Assembly (NCBI RefSeq): GCF_024868665.1
Contig: NC_079894.1
Location: 3,435,426-3,499,425 of the forward strand
Origin: Triplophysa rosa
Lineage: Eukaryota; Chordata; Actinopteri; Cypriniformes; Nemacheilidae
Direction: 5' to 3'
Length of the DNA: 64,000 nucleotides
Shown: piece after piece, positions 1 through 9,570 of the stretch
Layout of the letters: every line of letters begins with the position of its first letter
Position numbering within the stretch: the stretch's first letter is position 1
Program-made: the position numbers and the translations under genes
Notes under the pieces: model-generated
Databases searched by the model: none
What the model was told of the DNA's origin: nothing
The model's input: the letters and a program-made list of their open reading frames with translations, nothing else

Positions 1-892
1 CTTCCTTTGTGATCATTGTGGATAACATGGTGATGTTTTGTATTCCTTGTTCGATAAGATGTCCATCCGCGTCATTGTCTGGAATGTACGTACAACAAGT
101 CTCTCCAATCATAGCACAAACACCTCCGCGTGCTGCGGTGAGTTGGTCCAGGACCACTCTGTTCTGGAGTGCGGTGAGCCGTATTCCTCGTAGTTCCTCT
201 CTGATTCCTTCCATCATGATTTTCGTCGTATTGATAAATGAGGCTAACTCATATCTGGTGATTTCCACTTCATGCATCAGTGATCCTACGCCCAGTGCTG
301 GGATGAAAGCAGCCACAAGTTTCTCAGCAACTGTCCATATGTGATGGTTCTTTGGCACTGGGCTTTCTCTCAGGAAATTGAATAGGTCTCTTCTTGTCCG
401 TTGTTGGCTGTCCATTGCTCGATGGGGCAAGATGATGGCCCCTCCATGAAGTTGGACTAAAGCACATAGTCCTGTCCAGTTCTTTGGTAAGGATAAGTGT
501 ACTCGATATCCACACAGCAAATAGTGTCCTTCAACGACACCTGTTCCCTCTACATCAGGAAAATGCACAGTCAAACATGAAGGACATTTTGCTCATCCTC
601 TCTCGGAAGTCACAATGTATTGGTAGGCCACAACTGTTTGTGGAGCTTTATGTGTAGTTGTAATAAGGCGAGGTGGAGGATGCACATAGTCTGCTATGCG
701 AAGACATGACATACAACTTTGTCTCATAGATTCATTTGTTTGCTTGTAGATATGTGTATGATATGTTGATATGTTGTAGATAACATTTCCTCTCTGGTAA
801 TTTTCCCAAGAAATATCCTCCTGAAGATCGTTCATAACAGAGGAGTTTACTAGGTTAACTAGGCAAATGCTTGACTGTTGCAATCTGAGCAA
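1..892 (-). pseudogene. env: ERV env: C-terminal SU and TM ectodomain, cut by window edge
   Basis: Retroviral envelope glycoprotein, the part that mediates membrane fusion. Reading leftward, one frame is open from 892 to the window edge except for one in-frame TGA at 593-595. In order it shows paired SU cysteines, a furin-type RTRR site near 388-400, a hydrophobic fusion-peptide-like stretch (AAFIPALGVG) near 285-320, the heptad-type segment LQNRVVLDQL near 150-165 and a C-x6-CC motif near 85-117. C-x6-CC plus a C-x-x-C in SU is the gammaretrovirus-type arrangement of covalently linked SU and TM. The membrane anchor would lie beyond position 1. A frameshift separates this part from the N-terminal SU at 855-1544. 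Assignment to a class-I-like fish ERV is strong; the exact family is not known to me. Confidence 0.88.
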
Positions 893-1544
893 AAAGTATT
901 TTGGGGAGAGTGATTGATTTCCAAGTGCTGTCCATTCGAGTCATCATAACATCTTTAGTATCTGCATTTGGGTTCCTTTGTAGTCCTGCAGCTGCTATTG
1001 CAACCATAGCTATCTCAAATGTTGTGTTATGATCCTGATGTGGCCACCAGTCTCCTCCAGTGGTGCTATGAGGGAACTGAGAACAAACATAACAGTTTCT
1101 GGAAGCATACATTTTGACTGTATGATTGGTGAATCTCCACCACATGTTAGTAGCATAAGGATGAGGGGGATTAGAGTGATCCATCCATGAATCAAGTCGG
1201 TCTGTGTTGTTGATACTCTGTCGTTTATTTCGGTGTTTTGGTACAGACTCTGGAACCAACTGACCTGGGAACAAATGTTCATCTGTGGTAGCATTTACTC
1301 CAAAGTCAGCCTGCTCCAAGGTAGAATTCATAAAGTCTGTGTCGTTCAAATCCATATCCATGTCTTTGCGCAGAGTTATGTTATCCTTGAAAAGGGTGTC
1401 TGGAATTTCTTCATCAGTTATTTTTCTCATGATGATTGGTATGATGATCACACATGTCAAAATTATCAACAAAGATGCTATATCTCGCTGTCCACACAAT
1501 CTTCGAAGTTTCATGGGATGGCATGGGTGCCTTGAGCTCTCCAT
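855..1544 (-). pseudogene. env: ERV env: N-terminal SU region
   Basis: A 229-codon frame upstream of, and overlapping, the SU/TM frame that ends at the window edge. It begins with a short basic stretch and a hydrophobic segment (about residues 22-40) that could be a signal or leader anchor. It continues through an acidic N-glycosylation-rich stretch and a basic KHRNKRQ cleavage-like site to CYVC (1083-1094), the C-x-x-C expected in gamma-type SU. It runs into unrelated residues near 860-890, where the downstream env frame takes over, so one frameshift breaks the gene. The start at 1544 is the first Met of the frame. Three small ORFs of unknown function lie directly upstream on the same strand. 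Confidence 0.8.
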
Positions 1545-1664
1545 ATTGTTATTTGCAAGGTTTAATTTTAGTAAGATTCAATTCAATTCATATCCTTCAA
1601 TGTGATAAGTAAAAATTATCCACTGACCTGGTTTTAATCTAGATTCTGCTTTAAATCGTGTATG

Positions 1665-2054
1665 TCAATTATGTGGTTTGAATTTCAAAGTCCCTGTGTT
1701 CAGGTTAATTGAGGGCCAAAGCAAATATTGGGTGCACACAGTTAAAGTCCAGCTTGGCCTTCTTTCAGTCCATGAATCATCCTGTGTTGAAGTAAAACCT
1801 ACAGCCAATATAGCATTATCCTGTGACAGCAATTTCAGAGGCTCTAGCAGTTCCAGTTGTCTTTGTTCTTGAAATACAGACACATAACCAGAATTCACCA
1901 GTTCTTGATAACACGGCCTCTCAGTACCTTCCTCCCTGGCTGGAAAATAGAGCGATGTCCCTCTTATTCGGTCTGCAGGTGGTTTTCGGTGTGGGGTGTC
2001 ATCCGTATGATCAGGTCTGAATTTTTCAGCAAATTGTTTAAAGGCAGATGACAT
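1665..2054 (-). CDS. Small ORF A, paralogous to ORFs B and C; function unknown
   Basis: A 129-codon ORF about 120 bp upstream of the env start, same strand. I do not recognise it. Near its middle is QDNAILAV, followed by a tail with TGTLKF and a terminal KPHN. ORF B (2079-2447) has QDESILAV and TGHLTL in the same order, and ORF C (2608-2886) has QDPAVLAV. All three also share an upstream aromatic/arginine segment (here RGTSLYF, in B RSRYFTF). They therefore look like tandem duplicates of one gene. No signal peptide or membrane segment is evident, so a soluble accessory or regulatory product of the ERV is the simplest inference. Position next to env is the only functional hint. Confidence 0.55.
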   Translation of the reverse strand: MSSAFKQFAEKFRPDHTDDTPHRKPPADRIRGTSLYFPAREEGTERPCYQELVNSGYVSVFQEQRQLELLEPLKLLSQDNAILAVGFTSTQDDSWTERRPSWTLTVCTQYLLWPSINLNTGTLKFKPHN

Positions 2055-2078
2055 TCGTCACATACAATGCTTATCAGG

Positions 2079-2447
2079 TCAATTATTTGGGTAATATTCC
2101 GTATAATATTTCCAAAGATGCGTAGTGATGTCCGTATATTCCAAAGTCAAATGGCCAGTTGCTCTGTCCAATACTGGTCTAAAGTTTTGTCTTGTTTCGC
2201 CAACAATATATGTTCTTCCTAATTGTGTTGTGTTATCTGTAGATTTTTCTGCAGCTGTTACAAAGACTGCTAATATACTCTCGTCCTGTTGCAAGAGTCT
2301 TCTATCAACGTGCGTTGAGTAGGTTCTGTTGTTGTCCCTTCCTGGCCAAAAGTTAGTTGGCTGAAATGTAAAATATCTGGAGCGAGGTGTCTTTAAATTA
2401 AGTAATAAATAATCTTGGGTTGTCAATGGTACAACGTGATGCCACAT
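2079..2447 (-). CDS. Small ORF B, paralogous to ORFs A and C; function unknown
   Basis: A 122-codon ORF lying 24 bp upstream of ORF A. It has the shared core QDESILAV, then RPVLDRATGHLTL, and ends in EYYPNN. ORF C ends in HYPRN and has RPVIHRGEKAL at the equivalent place, so B and C are clearly homologous over about 70 residues. The first Met is used as the start. The same frame is open slightly further upstream but has a stop near 2475. No known domain is recognised. Alternative explanation: decayed segments of a longer ERV protein that happen to remain open. Confidence 0.55.
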   Translation of the reverse strand: MWHHVVPLTTQDYLLLNLKTPRSRYFTFQPTNFWPGRDNNRTYSTHVDRRLLQQDESILAVFVTAAEKSTDNTTQLGRTYIVGETRQNFRPVLDRATGHLTLEYTDITTHLWKYYTEYYPNN

Positions 2448-2607
2448 GTGGAAAAGTCTTTGAAATGGGTGAGGTCACTAAAGGAGTCACTTCAGGGTAA
2501 CTAATTTCTTTAAGCTAACTATGTTCGTCCAGTGGGTGGCCCCCACCCTCTCTAAATGAGGGTAGTTCTTCAACTGGCACTTTGCCCTCATGCTCCTACT
2601 CACAGTT

Positions 2608-2886
2608 CTAGTTCCTTGGATAATGCGCACACACGTATTCCCACTCCGTGATAGGTAAGTTATGACCTGTAGTTGTTAAAGCTTTCTCTCCTCGATGTAT
2701 AACTGGTCGTTGTCCAGGTTGTGTGAAGAAAAAGAAAATAGTTATTCCAGAATGGATATCATAGTAGGCTGGTACAGCAACTGAATGTCCTACAGCAAGA
2801 ACTGCTGGATCCTGTTCTAGTATCTGTCTTGCTTCTGGTCCTAGTAGTTGTCTAGGGTACCAAGGTATTGAAGGGTGTAGTACCAC
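2608..2886 (-). CDS. Small ORF C, paralogous to ORFs A and B; function unknown
   Basis: A 92-codon ORF from the first Met; the frame is open further upstream to about 2976 with compatible sequence (LPWKRCLPLQ), so the start may be earlier. The core QDPAVLAV is followed by a hydrophobic patch with four phenylalanines, then RPVIHRGEKAL and a terminal HYPRN. It is the first of three tandem related ORFs between an env-type membrane anchor (3494-3679) and an env gene (1-1544), all on the minus strand. Function unknown. Confidence 0.5.
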   Translation of the reverse strand: MVLHPSIPWYPRQLLGPEARQILEQDPAVLAVGHSVAVPAYYDIHSGITIFFFFTQPGQRPVIHRGEKALTTTGHNLPITEWEYVCAHYPRN

Positions 2887-2976
2887 TCTCTCATGCCAGG
2901 TCTGTTGTCGGTTTGGTGAATATTCTTCTTCCTGGAGTGGAAGACATCGTTTCCATGGTAATCTAATGTCCTTCCA

Positions 2977-3493
2977 TCATATTAGTTCGTATACGTCTGT
3001 GATGTCACTCTGAACAGAAACTCTGTTGTTTTTGAGAATCTGCAGTCCTGCTTTGGAACACCCCCAGTCTTGTCCTGCTCAAAGATTTTAATAGGAGTGA
3101 GGTAGAGAAAGATAGAAAGAAAAATGGAGAGAAAGAGAGAGAGAACACATAATACTTAGCCCTCTCTGTTAGTTCCCTTGGGGCCATAGTTATGCAAATC
3201 AACTTGTTTTCATATGTGCAGTTTCAAAAGGGGAAGGGGTTCACTGCCAAAACAACAAACAAACATGAGCTATCTTCCTGCCTATGAGTGTCTTTTAAGA
3301 ATATAACTATACTACATATCCCAAAAGGAAAACAAGTCTATGCTATCTCCCTTACTATTCAAAAACAAAGCTATAATGGTAAAACAAAAGTGGCACCCCT
3401 TGTTTTGGTTTTGTATTAGACAGCTATGGAATGTCATTATATTCTTCACATTTTTCCATTGCTGTGACCATGGTTAACATAAATGCCTCAGAG
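2977..3493. other. Gap between env anchor and ORF C; no gene recognised
   Basis: Contains a purine-rich tract (about 3100-3145 on the plus strand) and short open stretches without recognisable similarity. No LTR-like TG...CA boundary was found here. Confidence 0.4.
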
Positions 3494-3679
3494 TCATTGT
3501 GCATATGTAACTTTGCATGTAGTTACATTTGCTTTTCTTGTGGCTCTAACCAACAAAGACCTTATCATAGGGAGAACACAACAAAATAATATTGTAGAAA
3601 TCATTAGAACAACAACAATTATCATTCCCACTTGAGTTAACAATTCTCTTTTGACCTTGCAACCAGAGGTGTCCCGTTG
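3494..3679 (-). pseudogene. env: ERV env membrane anchor and cytoplasmic tail fragment
   Basis: An open stretch of about 60 codons ending in TGA at 3494-3496. It has a basic KVKREL segment, a strongly hydrophobic span (VGMIIVVVLMISTIL and following), CC-x-LPM, then RSLLVRATRKAN and a short tail. This is the layout of the C-terminal end of a retroviral TM subunit. The upstream side is cut by an L2 LINE fragment. It is not the anchor of the env at 1-1544, because it lies upstream of that gene in transcription direction. A second, mostly deleted env copy is therefore implied. A hydrophobic peptide alone could mislead, hence moderate confidence. Confidence 0.55.
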
Positions 3680-3714
3680 TTATCTGAAAAACATTTCAAG
3701 TTTGCAAATTCCTA

Positions 3715-4012
3715 GGCTCTGTCATTCGGAATCATGGCTTTTCGTATCACTGCTATGCGGATGATACAAAACTCCACCTGTCATTTCAGCCTGATGATCC
3801 GACTGTCTCTGCACGCATGTCAGCATGCCTTGCTAAAACAGAACTGCTTGTATTCCCGGCCGACACAAAGATTCATCACAACTTCTCCATTCAACTGGGC
3901 TCATCGGCCAGAAACCTGGGAGGGGTGTTCGACGATCAGCTTAACTTCACTGATCAGGTTGCCAGCACCACCCGGTCCTGTAGATACATCCTCTACAATA
4001 TTAGGAAAAACG
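3715..4012 (+). pseudogene. L2-type LINE reverse transcriptase fragment
   Basis: Translation shows the RT catalytic motif YADD followed by segments typical of fish L2/CR1-group LINE RTs (KTELLVFPA, IQLGSS, ARNLG, STTRSCRYILYNIRK). Two in-frame internal deletions are inferred because conserved blocks are abnormally close together. The right end joins a gypsy RT in a different frame at about 4012. Confidence 0.75.
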
Positions 4013-5097
4013 ATCCGGTTCTGTGTGGATTATCGCAAAGTTAACGCAGTGTCGAAATTTGAAGCTTATCCAATGCCGCGAGTTGACGAATTGCTTGATC
4101 AGCTGGGCACTGCTCTTTTTATTCAACACTGGATTTAACAAAAGGATACTGGCAGATCCCCCTATCACCTATATCTAAAGAAAAAACAGCCTTCACCACG
4201 CCGTTCGGATTACACCAATTCTTCACCCTTTTGTTTCTGATTGTTCGGGGTGCTGGCCACTTTTCAGCGCCTCATGGACCGTATCCTCCGACCCCATGCT
4301 ACATATGCCACTGCTTATCTAGATGATATTATCATCTATAGCAATGACTGGCAGTGGCATATGGAGCATCTGAGGGCAGTCCTGAGATCGCTGAGGGAGG
4401 CCGGCCTCAAGGCCAATCCAAAGAAGTGTGAGGTTGGGCGGGTATAGGTCAGGTATCTGGACTTCCACTTGGGTCATGGACAGGTGCGTCCCCAAATTAA
4501 TAAGACTGCAGCGGTTGCAACTTGTCTGAGACGCAGGATATTATAGAAGGTTTGTGCCTAATTATTCGGAACTCACCAGCCCACTGTCTGATCTCACTAA
4601 GAAGAAAGCGCCAGACCCGGTCCAGTGGACGAAGCAGTGTCAGCAGGCCTTTACCCAAGTGAAGGCTGCCCTGTGTGGCGGCCACTATTACACTCTCCTA
4701 ACTTTTCTCTCCCTTTCTTGCTGCAGACTGACGCGTCGGACAGAGGGCTGGGTGCGTTCATGTCCCAGGAGATGGAGGGGGAGGAACGGCCCGTGCTGTA
4801 CATTAGTCGGAAGCTCTCGAAGAGAGAGGCTAAGTACAGCACCATAGAGAAGGAGTGTTTGGCCATCAGGTGGGCCGTCCTCACCCTCAGATATCTCCTC
4901 ACGCGCCCCTGCAGTGGCTCCACCACATGAAGGATACCAACGCATGGATCACTCGTTGGTATATTGCTTTGCAACCATTTAAATTCAAGGTGATCCACAG
5001 GCCGGTTTCACAGATGGCTGTGGCCGACTTCCTCTCCAGGCAGGGTGGGGGGCTGCAGACCGGATGGCTCCACGGCCTGAGTCGGGCGGTGGGGGTA
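4013..5097 (+). pseudogene. pol: Gmr1-like Ty3/gypsy RT and RNase H remnant
   Basis: RT begins within FCVDYRKVNAVSKFEAYPMP, continues with stops and frameshifts to YLDDIIIYS, then the connection region (SDLTKKKAPDPVQW) and RNase H (TDASDRGLGA, STIEKECLAI). It ends with the VADFLSR motif that closes gypsy RNase H. No integrase follows; a purine-rich tract (about 5083-5096) and an LTR come directly after. In Gmr1-like gypsy elements integrase precedes RT, so this order fits that clade. The 5' half is missing, replaced by an L2 fragment. Confidence 0.8.
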
Positions 5098-5339
5098 TGT
5101 GGCAAGGGGGGGTGTGGTTCAGCGAGGTCTACAGCGGGTGAGAGAGCTGGGAGATGAGCGGTGAGTAAATGGGGCAAGTGCAAATGACAAACACCTGTGT
5201 CTCATTGCAGTATGTGGCATTGGGGAGCATAAAGCCTGCGGAGAAGCAGAGCCAAGAGAGAGAGAGATAAGGACTACTACTGGCTACCAAAGAACACTAG
5301 ATGACGAGAGAGATTCTTACTCCGAGACTGTGGAATATA

Positions 5340-6935
5340 CCAACCCTATTCCAAAAAAGTTGGGACACTGTACAAATTGTGAATAAAAAAGGAATGCAAT
5401 AATTTACGAATCTAATAAACTTATATTCTATTCACAATAGAATATAGATAACATATCAAATGTTGAAAGTCAGACATTTTGAAATGTCATGCCAAATATT
5501 GGCTCATTTTGGATTTCATGAGAGCTACACATTCTAAAAAAGTTGGGACAGGTAGCAATAAGAGGCCAGAAAAGTTAAATGTACATATAAGGAACAGCTG
5601 GAGGACCAATTTGCAACTTATTAGGTCAATTGGCAACATGATTGGGTATAAAAAGAGCCTCTCAGAGTGGCAGTGTCTCTCAGAAGTCAAGATGGGCAGA
5701 GGATCACCAATTCGCCCAATGCTGCGGCGAAAAATAGTGGAGCAATATCAGAAAGGAGTTTCTCAGAGAAAAATTGCAAAGAGTTTGAAGTTATCATCAT
5801 CTACAGTGCATAATATCATCCAAAGATTCAGAGAATCTGGAACAATCTCTGTGCGTAAGGGTCAAGGCCGGAAAACCATACTGGATGCCAGTGATCTTCG
5901 GGCCCTTAGACGGCACTGCATCACATACAGGAATGCTACTGTAATGGAAATCACAACATGGGCTCAGGAATACTTCCAGAAAACATTGTCGGTGAACACA
6001 ATCCACCGTGCCATTCGCCGTTGCCGGCTAAAACTATATAGGTCAAAAAAGAAGCCATATCTAAACATGATCCAGAAGCGAAGGCGTTTTCTCTGGGCCA
6101 AGGCTCATTTAAAATGGACTGTGGCAAAGTGGAAAAATGTTCTGTGGTCAGACGAATCAAAATTTGAAGTTCTTTTTGGAAAACTGGGACGCCATGTCGT
6201 CCGGACTAAAGAGGACAAGGATAACCCAAGTTGTTATCAGCGCTCAGATCAGAAGCCTGCATCTCTGATGGTATGGGGTTGCATGAGTGCGTGTGGCATG
6301 GGCAGCTTACACATCTGGAAAGGCACCATCAATGCTGAAAGGTATATCCAAGTTCTAGAACAACATATGCTCCCATCCAGACGTCGTCTCTTTCAGGGAA
6401 GACCTTGCATTTTCCAACATGACAATGCCAGACCACATACTGCATCAATTACAACATCACGGCTGCGTAGAAGAAGGATCCGGGTACTGAAATGGCCAGC
6501 CTGCAGTCCAGATCTTTCACCCATAGAAAACATTTGGCGCATCATAAAGAGGAAGATGCAACAAAGAAGACGTAAGACAGTTGAGCAACTAGAAGCCTGT
6601 ATTAGACAAGAATGGGACAACATTCCTATTCCTAAACTTCAGCAACTTGTCTCCTCAGTCCCCAGACGTTTGCAGACTGTTATAAAAAAGAAGAGGGGAT
6701 GCCACACAGTGGTAAACATGGCCTTGTCCCAACTTTTTTGAGATGTGTTGATGCCATGAAATTTAAAATCAACTTGTTTTTCCCTTAAAATGATACATTT
6801 TCTCAGTTTAAACATTTGATATGTCATCTATGTTGTATTCTGAATAAAATATTGAAATTTGAAACTTCCACATCATTGCATTCTGTTTTTATTCACAATT
6901 TGTACAGTGTCGCAACTTTTTTGGAATCGGGTTTG
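5340..6935 (+). mobile_element. Tc1-like transposon, TA target duplication, IR/DR ends
   Basis: The outer ends are inverted copies beginning C[C/A]AACCC[T/G]ATTCC, flanked by TA at 5338-5339 and 6936-6937. Inside each roughly 200-bp inverted repeat is a second copy of the AAAAAAGTTGGGAC box (about 5535-5550 and 6724-6740), giving the IR/DR architecture of some fish Tc1 elements. The 1,596-bp element encloses an uninterrupted transposase ORF. It sits in a gypsy LTR. Confidence 0.92.
5692..6741 (+). CDS. Tc1-like DD34E transposase, intact ORF
   Basis: Cut-and-paste transposase that binds the element's inverted repeats and inserts at TA. The frame is open from 5479, but the Met at 5692 (GRGSPIRPMLRRK) gives 349 residues, close to the usual 340 or so of Tc1 transposases. 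The N-terminal half has the paired-type helix-turn-helix region (YQKGVSQRKIAKSL). Catalytic D154 (WSDESKF), D244 (QHDNARPH) and E279 (SPIENIW) give DD34E spacing: 34 residues lie between the last two. No stop or frameshift is seen. The last codons (ALSQLF) and stop are encoded within the inner direct-repeat box of the right inverted repeat, so protein and binding site overlap. Activity cannot be judged from sequence alone. Confidence 0.93.
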   Translation: MGRGSPIRPMLRRKIVEQYQKGVSQRKIAKSLKLSSSTVHNIIQRFRESGTISVRKGQGRKTILDASDLRALRRHCITYRNATVMEITTWAQEYFQKTLSVNTIHRAIRRCRLKLYRSKKKPYLNMIQKRRRFLWAKAHLKWTVAKWKNVLWSDESKFEVLFGKLGRHVVRTKEDKDNPSCYQRSDQKPASLMVWGCMSACGMGSLHIWKGTINAERYIQVLEQHMLPSRRRLFQGRPCIFQHDNARPHTASITTSRLRRRRIRVLKWPACSPDLSPIENIWRIIKRKMQQRRRKTVEQLEACIRQEWDNIPIPKLQQLVSSVPRRLQTVIKKKRGCHTVVNMALSQLF

Positions 6936-7033
6936 TATTTTGTCGTGAGAGCGAGTGGCGCAACGTGGTGTCTGACGCAAGTATTCTAAATAAAGAGCCA
7001 GTAGTAGTCAAGCCGACCTCGTCCTCTTACAAC

Positions 7034-7492
7034 TTAGTTACAATGCTAATGATGAACTTTGTAAGGATCTTTGTAGAAAGCGGTCCTGATTCACTTCTTC
7101 TTTTTATGTTGCTTTCTCAAGCTCTCTGCTCTTCGCAACAAGGCCACGCGACTTTTAATATCGCCTTGTAGTGCCTCTAGGCCCTTCCTTTCATCTTCTG
7201 TGGCCTTCTTCCACTGTTTCCTCAGTCTCCTCCTTTCTCTCACAAGTGTGTCAATCTATTTTTGTCTCCTGGACTTATGCTGGCCTGTCCTCTCCTTCTG
7301 TGACCTTGGCTTCTTGCTTTTTACTCCAGATCTCTCCACCCCATAGGTGTAGATGATCTCCCCCATCTTCTCCAGTTTTCTTTCGACATCTCCTTTTTGG
7401 CCTGCTAATAGCTGGATGAGATCCGAGTCAACGGTTGCCCACTCTTTGTTGCAGGATTTAGTCCAATGTATCTGAAGGCTCCTTCTATACAT
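7034..7492 (-). pseudogene. LINE-type ORF fragment upstream of RT domain
   Basis: Translates leftward through WTKSCNKEWATVDSDL, GDVERKLEKMGEIIYTYG, then after a TAG at 7256-7258 continues in the same frame with IDTLVRERRRLRKQWKKA and FYKDPYK. This charged, coiled-coil-like region precedes the RT domain in a fish non-LTR retrotransposon group that I recognise only in general terms. There are at least two in-frame stops. Confidence 0.55.
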
Positions 7493-7532
7493 TTTTCTTT
7501 ATACTGCTTGCTGCGGCTGGGTAGTCTCCGGA

Positions 7533-7733
7533 GGCCTCATGTACAAAGACTTGCATTGATTCCATACTAAAACATTGCGTACGGACAAAGCTGTTAATGT
7601 GCGTACGCACAAAAAAACTCACGCCAGACATGAAGTTGGCGTGGAGGAACGCATATTCTCACATTAATTTTACTGTTAGTACATCCGACCGTGAGAGTGA
7701 AAGCTGGCGTACGCGGAGTTGATACATGAGGCC
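7533..7733. mobile_element. MITE with GGCCTCATGTA termini
   Basis: About 200 bp with inverted ends GGCCTCATGTAC and GATACATGAGGCC and internal GCGTACGC palindromes. No coding capacity. The target duplication is not clear. Confidence 0.7.
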
Positions 7734-7866
7734 CCTGGTTACTGTGTGGTGGTAAGTTTGTGCTGGTTGGGCTTCGTCTGGGGTTATGATACCCTGTGGG
7801 CTGTGGTGCTTGTCCCGCCAATGGGCTTCACCCGACTGATTTGCCCTACCTCTTGTGAAGTATTGG

Positions 7867-8250
7867 TCAATGCGAGCCCCCTAAGTAGATCTGAGTGTCA
7901 TCTGCATAGCTGTGGTAAGAAATTTGGTTATCTTTCGTTATTTGGCCAAAGTGGGAGCGTATACAAATTGAACAGGAGCAAAGCAAGAATTGAGCGCAAG
8001 TTTCATTTAGAAACATGAAGTCCAGGTTGTTACTGGTGATGAGGTCATTAACCAAAAATGATTTGTTTTTTTGTGAATGGATGTTCAAAAGTGCAAATTT
8101 AACAGTACCAGTTTTTACCACTATCATTCTCAGAGTGACGTCTAATAGGTAGTAGATTAGATAGGTTTGCCATACGTCTAGAAAGGACCTTAGTTTTCTC
8201 TTACATATCAGGACAGATATAGGGATAGCTAAAGGTACATTGGGTTCCAA
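7867..8250 (-). pseudogene. Internally deleted LINE (endonuclease start joined to RT)
   Basis: The frame contains FALLNIHSQKNKSFLVNDLI...LDFMFLNET, the start of an apurinic-type LINE endonuclease. About 30 residues later comes NQISYHSYADDTQIYL, the RT catalytic YADD block. In an intact element several hundred residues separate these, so most of the protein has been deleted, apparently without leaving this frame. L2-like. Confidence 0.65.
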
Positions 8251-9002
8251 CTTGTTGTGTAAACATTTGTGATTGTTGCTGGGTTAATAGTTTACTGTTC
8301 GTAACTCTGGTTCTTTGAAACATTGAGTGGAGAAATCCACCTATGGGAAGGGCATCTCTACCTGACCTCTGCAGAAGCATCCAATTGCACCTGGCTTTGA
8401 CAGACCCGCTGCCTTACCTCATTGAGCAAATTCGCTTCTTGTGCAACAAGCTGGGCATGTCCCATTACCTGGGACAGGAGGTCCGTGCGTAATGAGAGGA
8501 CCACGGCTGAGCACTTCTGGATCACTGCATCTGTAAGAAATCAGAAAAAAAGTTATGTTATTATAAGATAATTAAAATATATTGATTTACTGGTCCAGAG
8601 TTATGTTTAAACTTAAATTTAGATTAAAAATCAAATTGTCTGAAACCCTATATTTCAGAAAGTGTCTAACATTTTAAAGAAACTTTTTAACTTTGATAGT
8701 GTTGGGTGGGACAGCAAACTTAATTTGATTTTAGTCGACATGGTGTTAAAATATATTTAATCTGCTTAAGTCTTGCAATCCAACACTGTACCAAAGTTTA
8801 ATTTTGCTTTTAAGTTAGACATGTGCCTAAATTTTAAACTACATTTAAGATGTAACTACCTTTATGAGGTAAATATATTGAGTTAGTAAAGATAAAGATT
8901 ATTTTTAAAATGTGGAATATTAATTATGTCGTAAAATGTTCCCACGTACCACTTGATCTGAGCTTCACCTTCCTAAGGACAAGGCAGAACAACAAGCCAA
9001 CC
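8251..9002. other. No gene recognised
   Basis: 8290-8520 is moderately GC-rich without a convincing frame; 8530-8940 is AT-rich. I see no RNA gene or clear repeat boundary. Confidence 0.4.
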
Positions 9003-9570
9003 TACATGACCATCCACTGGAGATTGTGATGCGGCACAGTGCTGTGGCGTTTTCCATAGGAACCCCATCTGTCGGCTCGACACAATGTCGAGAAACCGAC
9101 AGAAAGGGAACGTCTTGGTTACGGATGTAACCTCAGTTCCCTGATAGAGGGAGCGAGACGTTGTGTCTTTCTTGCAACAACGCTGGCCACCCGCCACAGC
9201 GGTCGAGGGATGCTCAGGCTCTTCAGACCAAAAGGTGAATGAATGCAGCACACCGTCCCCCTTTTATACCCGGATATCCAGGGGCGGAGTCCGGCATGCA
9301 AATTTCATATGCCTTTTCTTAGCTTTCCTGTAGCTCAGTGGTAAGAGCATTGCGTTAACAACGCAAGGATGTGGGTTCGATCCCAGGGATTGCACATGCC
9401 TATGCATAAATGTATAGGATAAAGCAATGTAAGTCACTTTGGATAAAAGCGTCTGCCAAATGCATAAATGTAAATGTAAAATGTTTTCTAAACTAGTCAG
9501 AAGTTGATAGGTTCTCAAGAGCGAACCCCATCTCTCGGCTCGACACAACGTCAGAACAGGGGGAACATAT
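9003..9570. mobile_element. DIRS terminal-region fragment interrupted by a SINE
   Basis: Shares the signature of the DIRS ends elsewhere in the window (GAACCCCATCTGTCGG-type block at about 9053-9110, then the TTACGGATGTAACCTC block and GAGACGTTGTGTC). The right flank resumes after the SINE at 9484 and ends near 9567. No DIRS coding region remains. Confidence 0.65.
9323..9483 (+). mobile_element. tRNA-Val-derived SINE
   Basis: The head has a Pol III A box (TAGCTCAGTGG) and B box (GGTTCGATCCC) around an AAC anticodon loop; the tail is the fish SINE/LINE-type GGATAAAAGCGTCTGCC followed by TAAATGTAAATG repeats. It is flanked by TTTTCTTA (9315-9322) and TTTTCTAA (9484-9491), a near-perfect 8-bp target duplication inside a DIRS terminus. 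Confidence 0.85.

Larger units (their letters stand above)
5098..7031 (+). repeat. Gypsy 3' LTR, split by a Tc1 insertion
   Basis: Starts TGTGGCAAGG right after the polypurine tract and ends near TCTTACA at about 7031. Removing the Tc1 element at 5340-6935 leaves about 335 bp. An AATAAAG polyadenylation-type signal is near 6990. The partner 5' LTR is absent. Confidence 0.7.

Noticed and set aside
5479..5691. Upstream extension of the Tc1 transposase ORF
   Set aside because: This part is the inverted repeat and leader; the Met at 5692 fits the family start and length.
9330..9400. tRNA-Val gene
   Set aside because: The tRNA-like head continues into a SINE tail and has target duplications.
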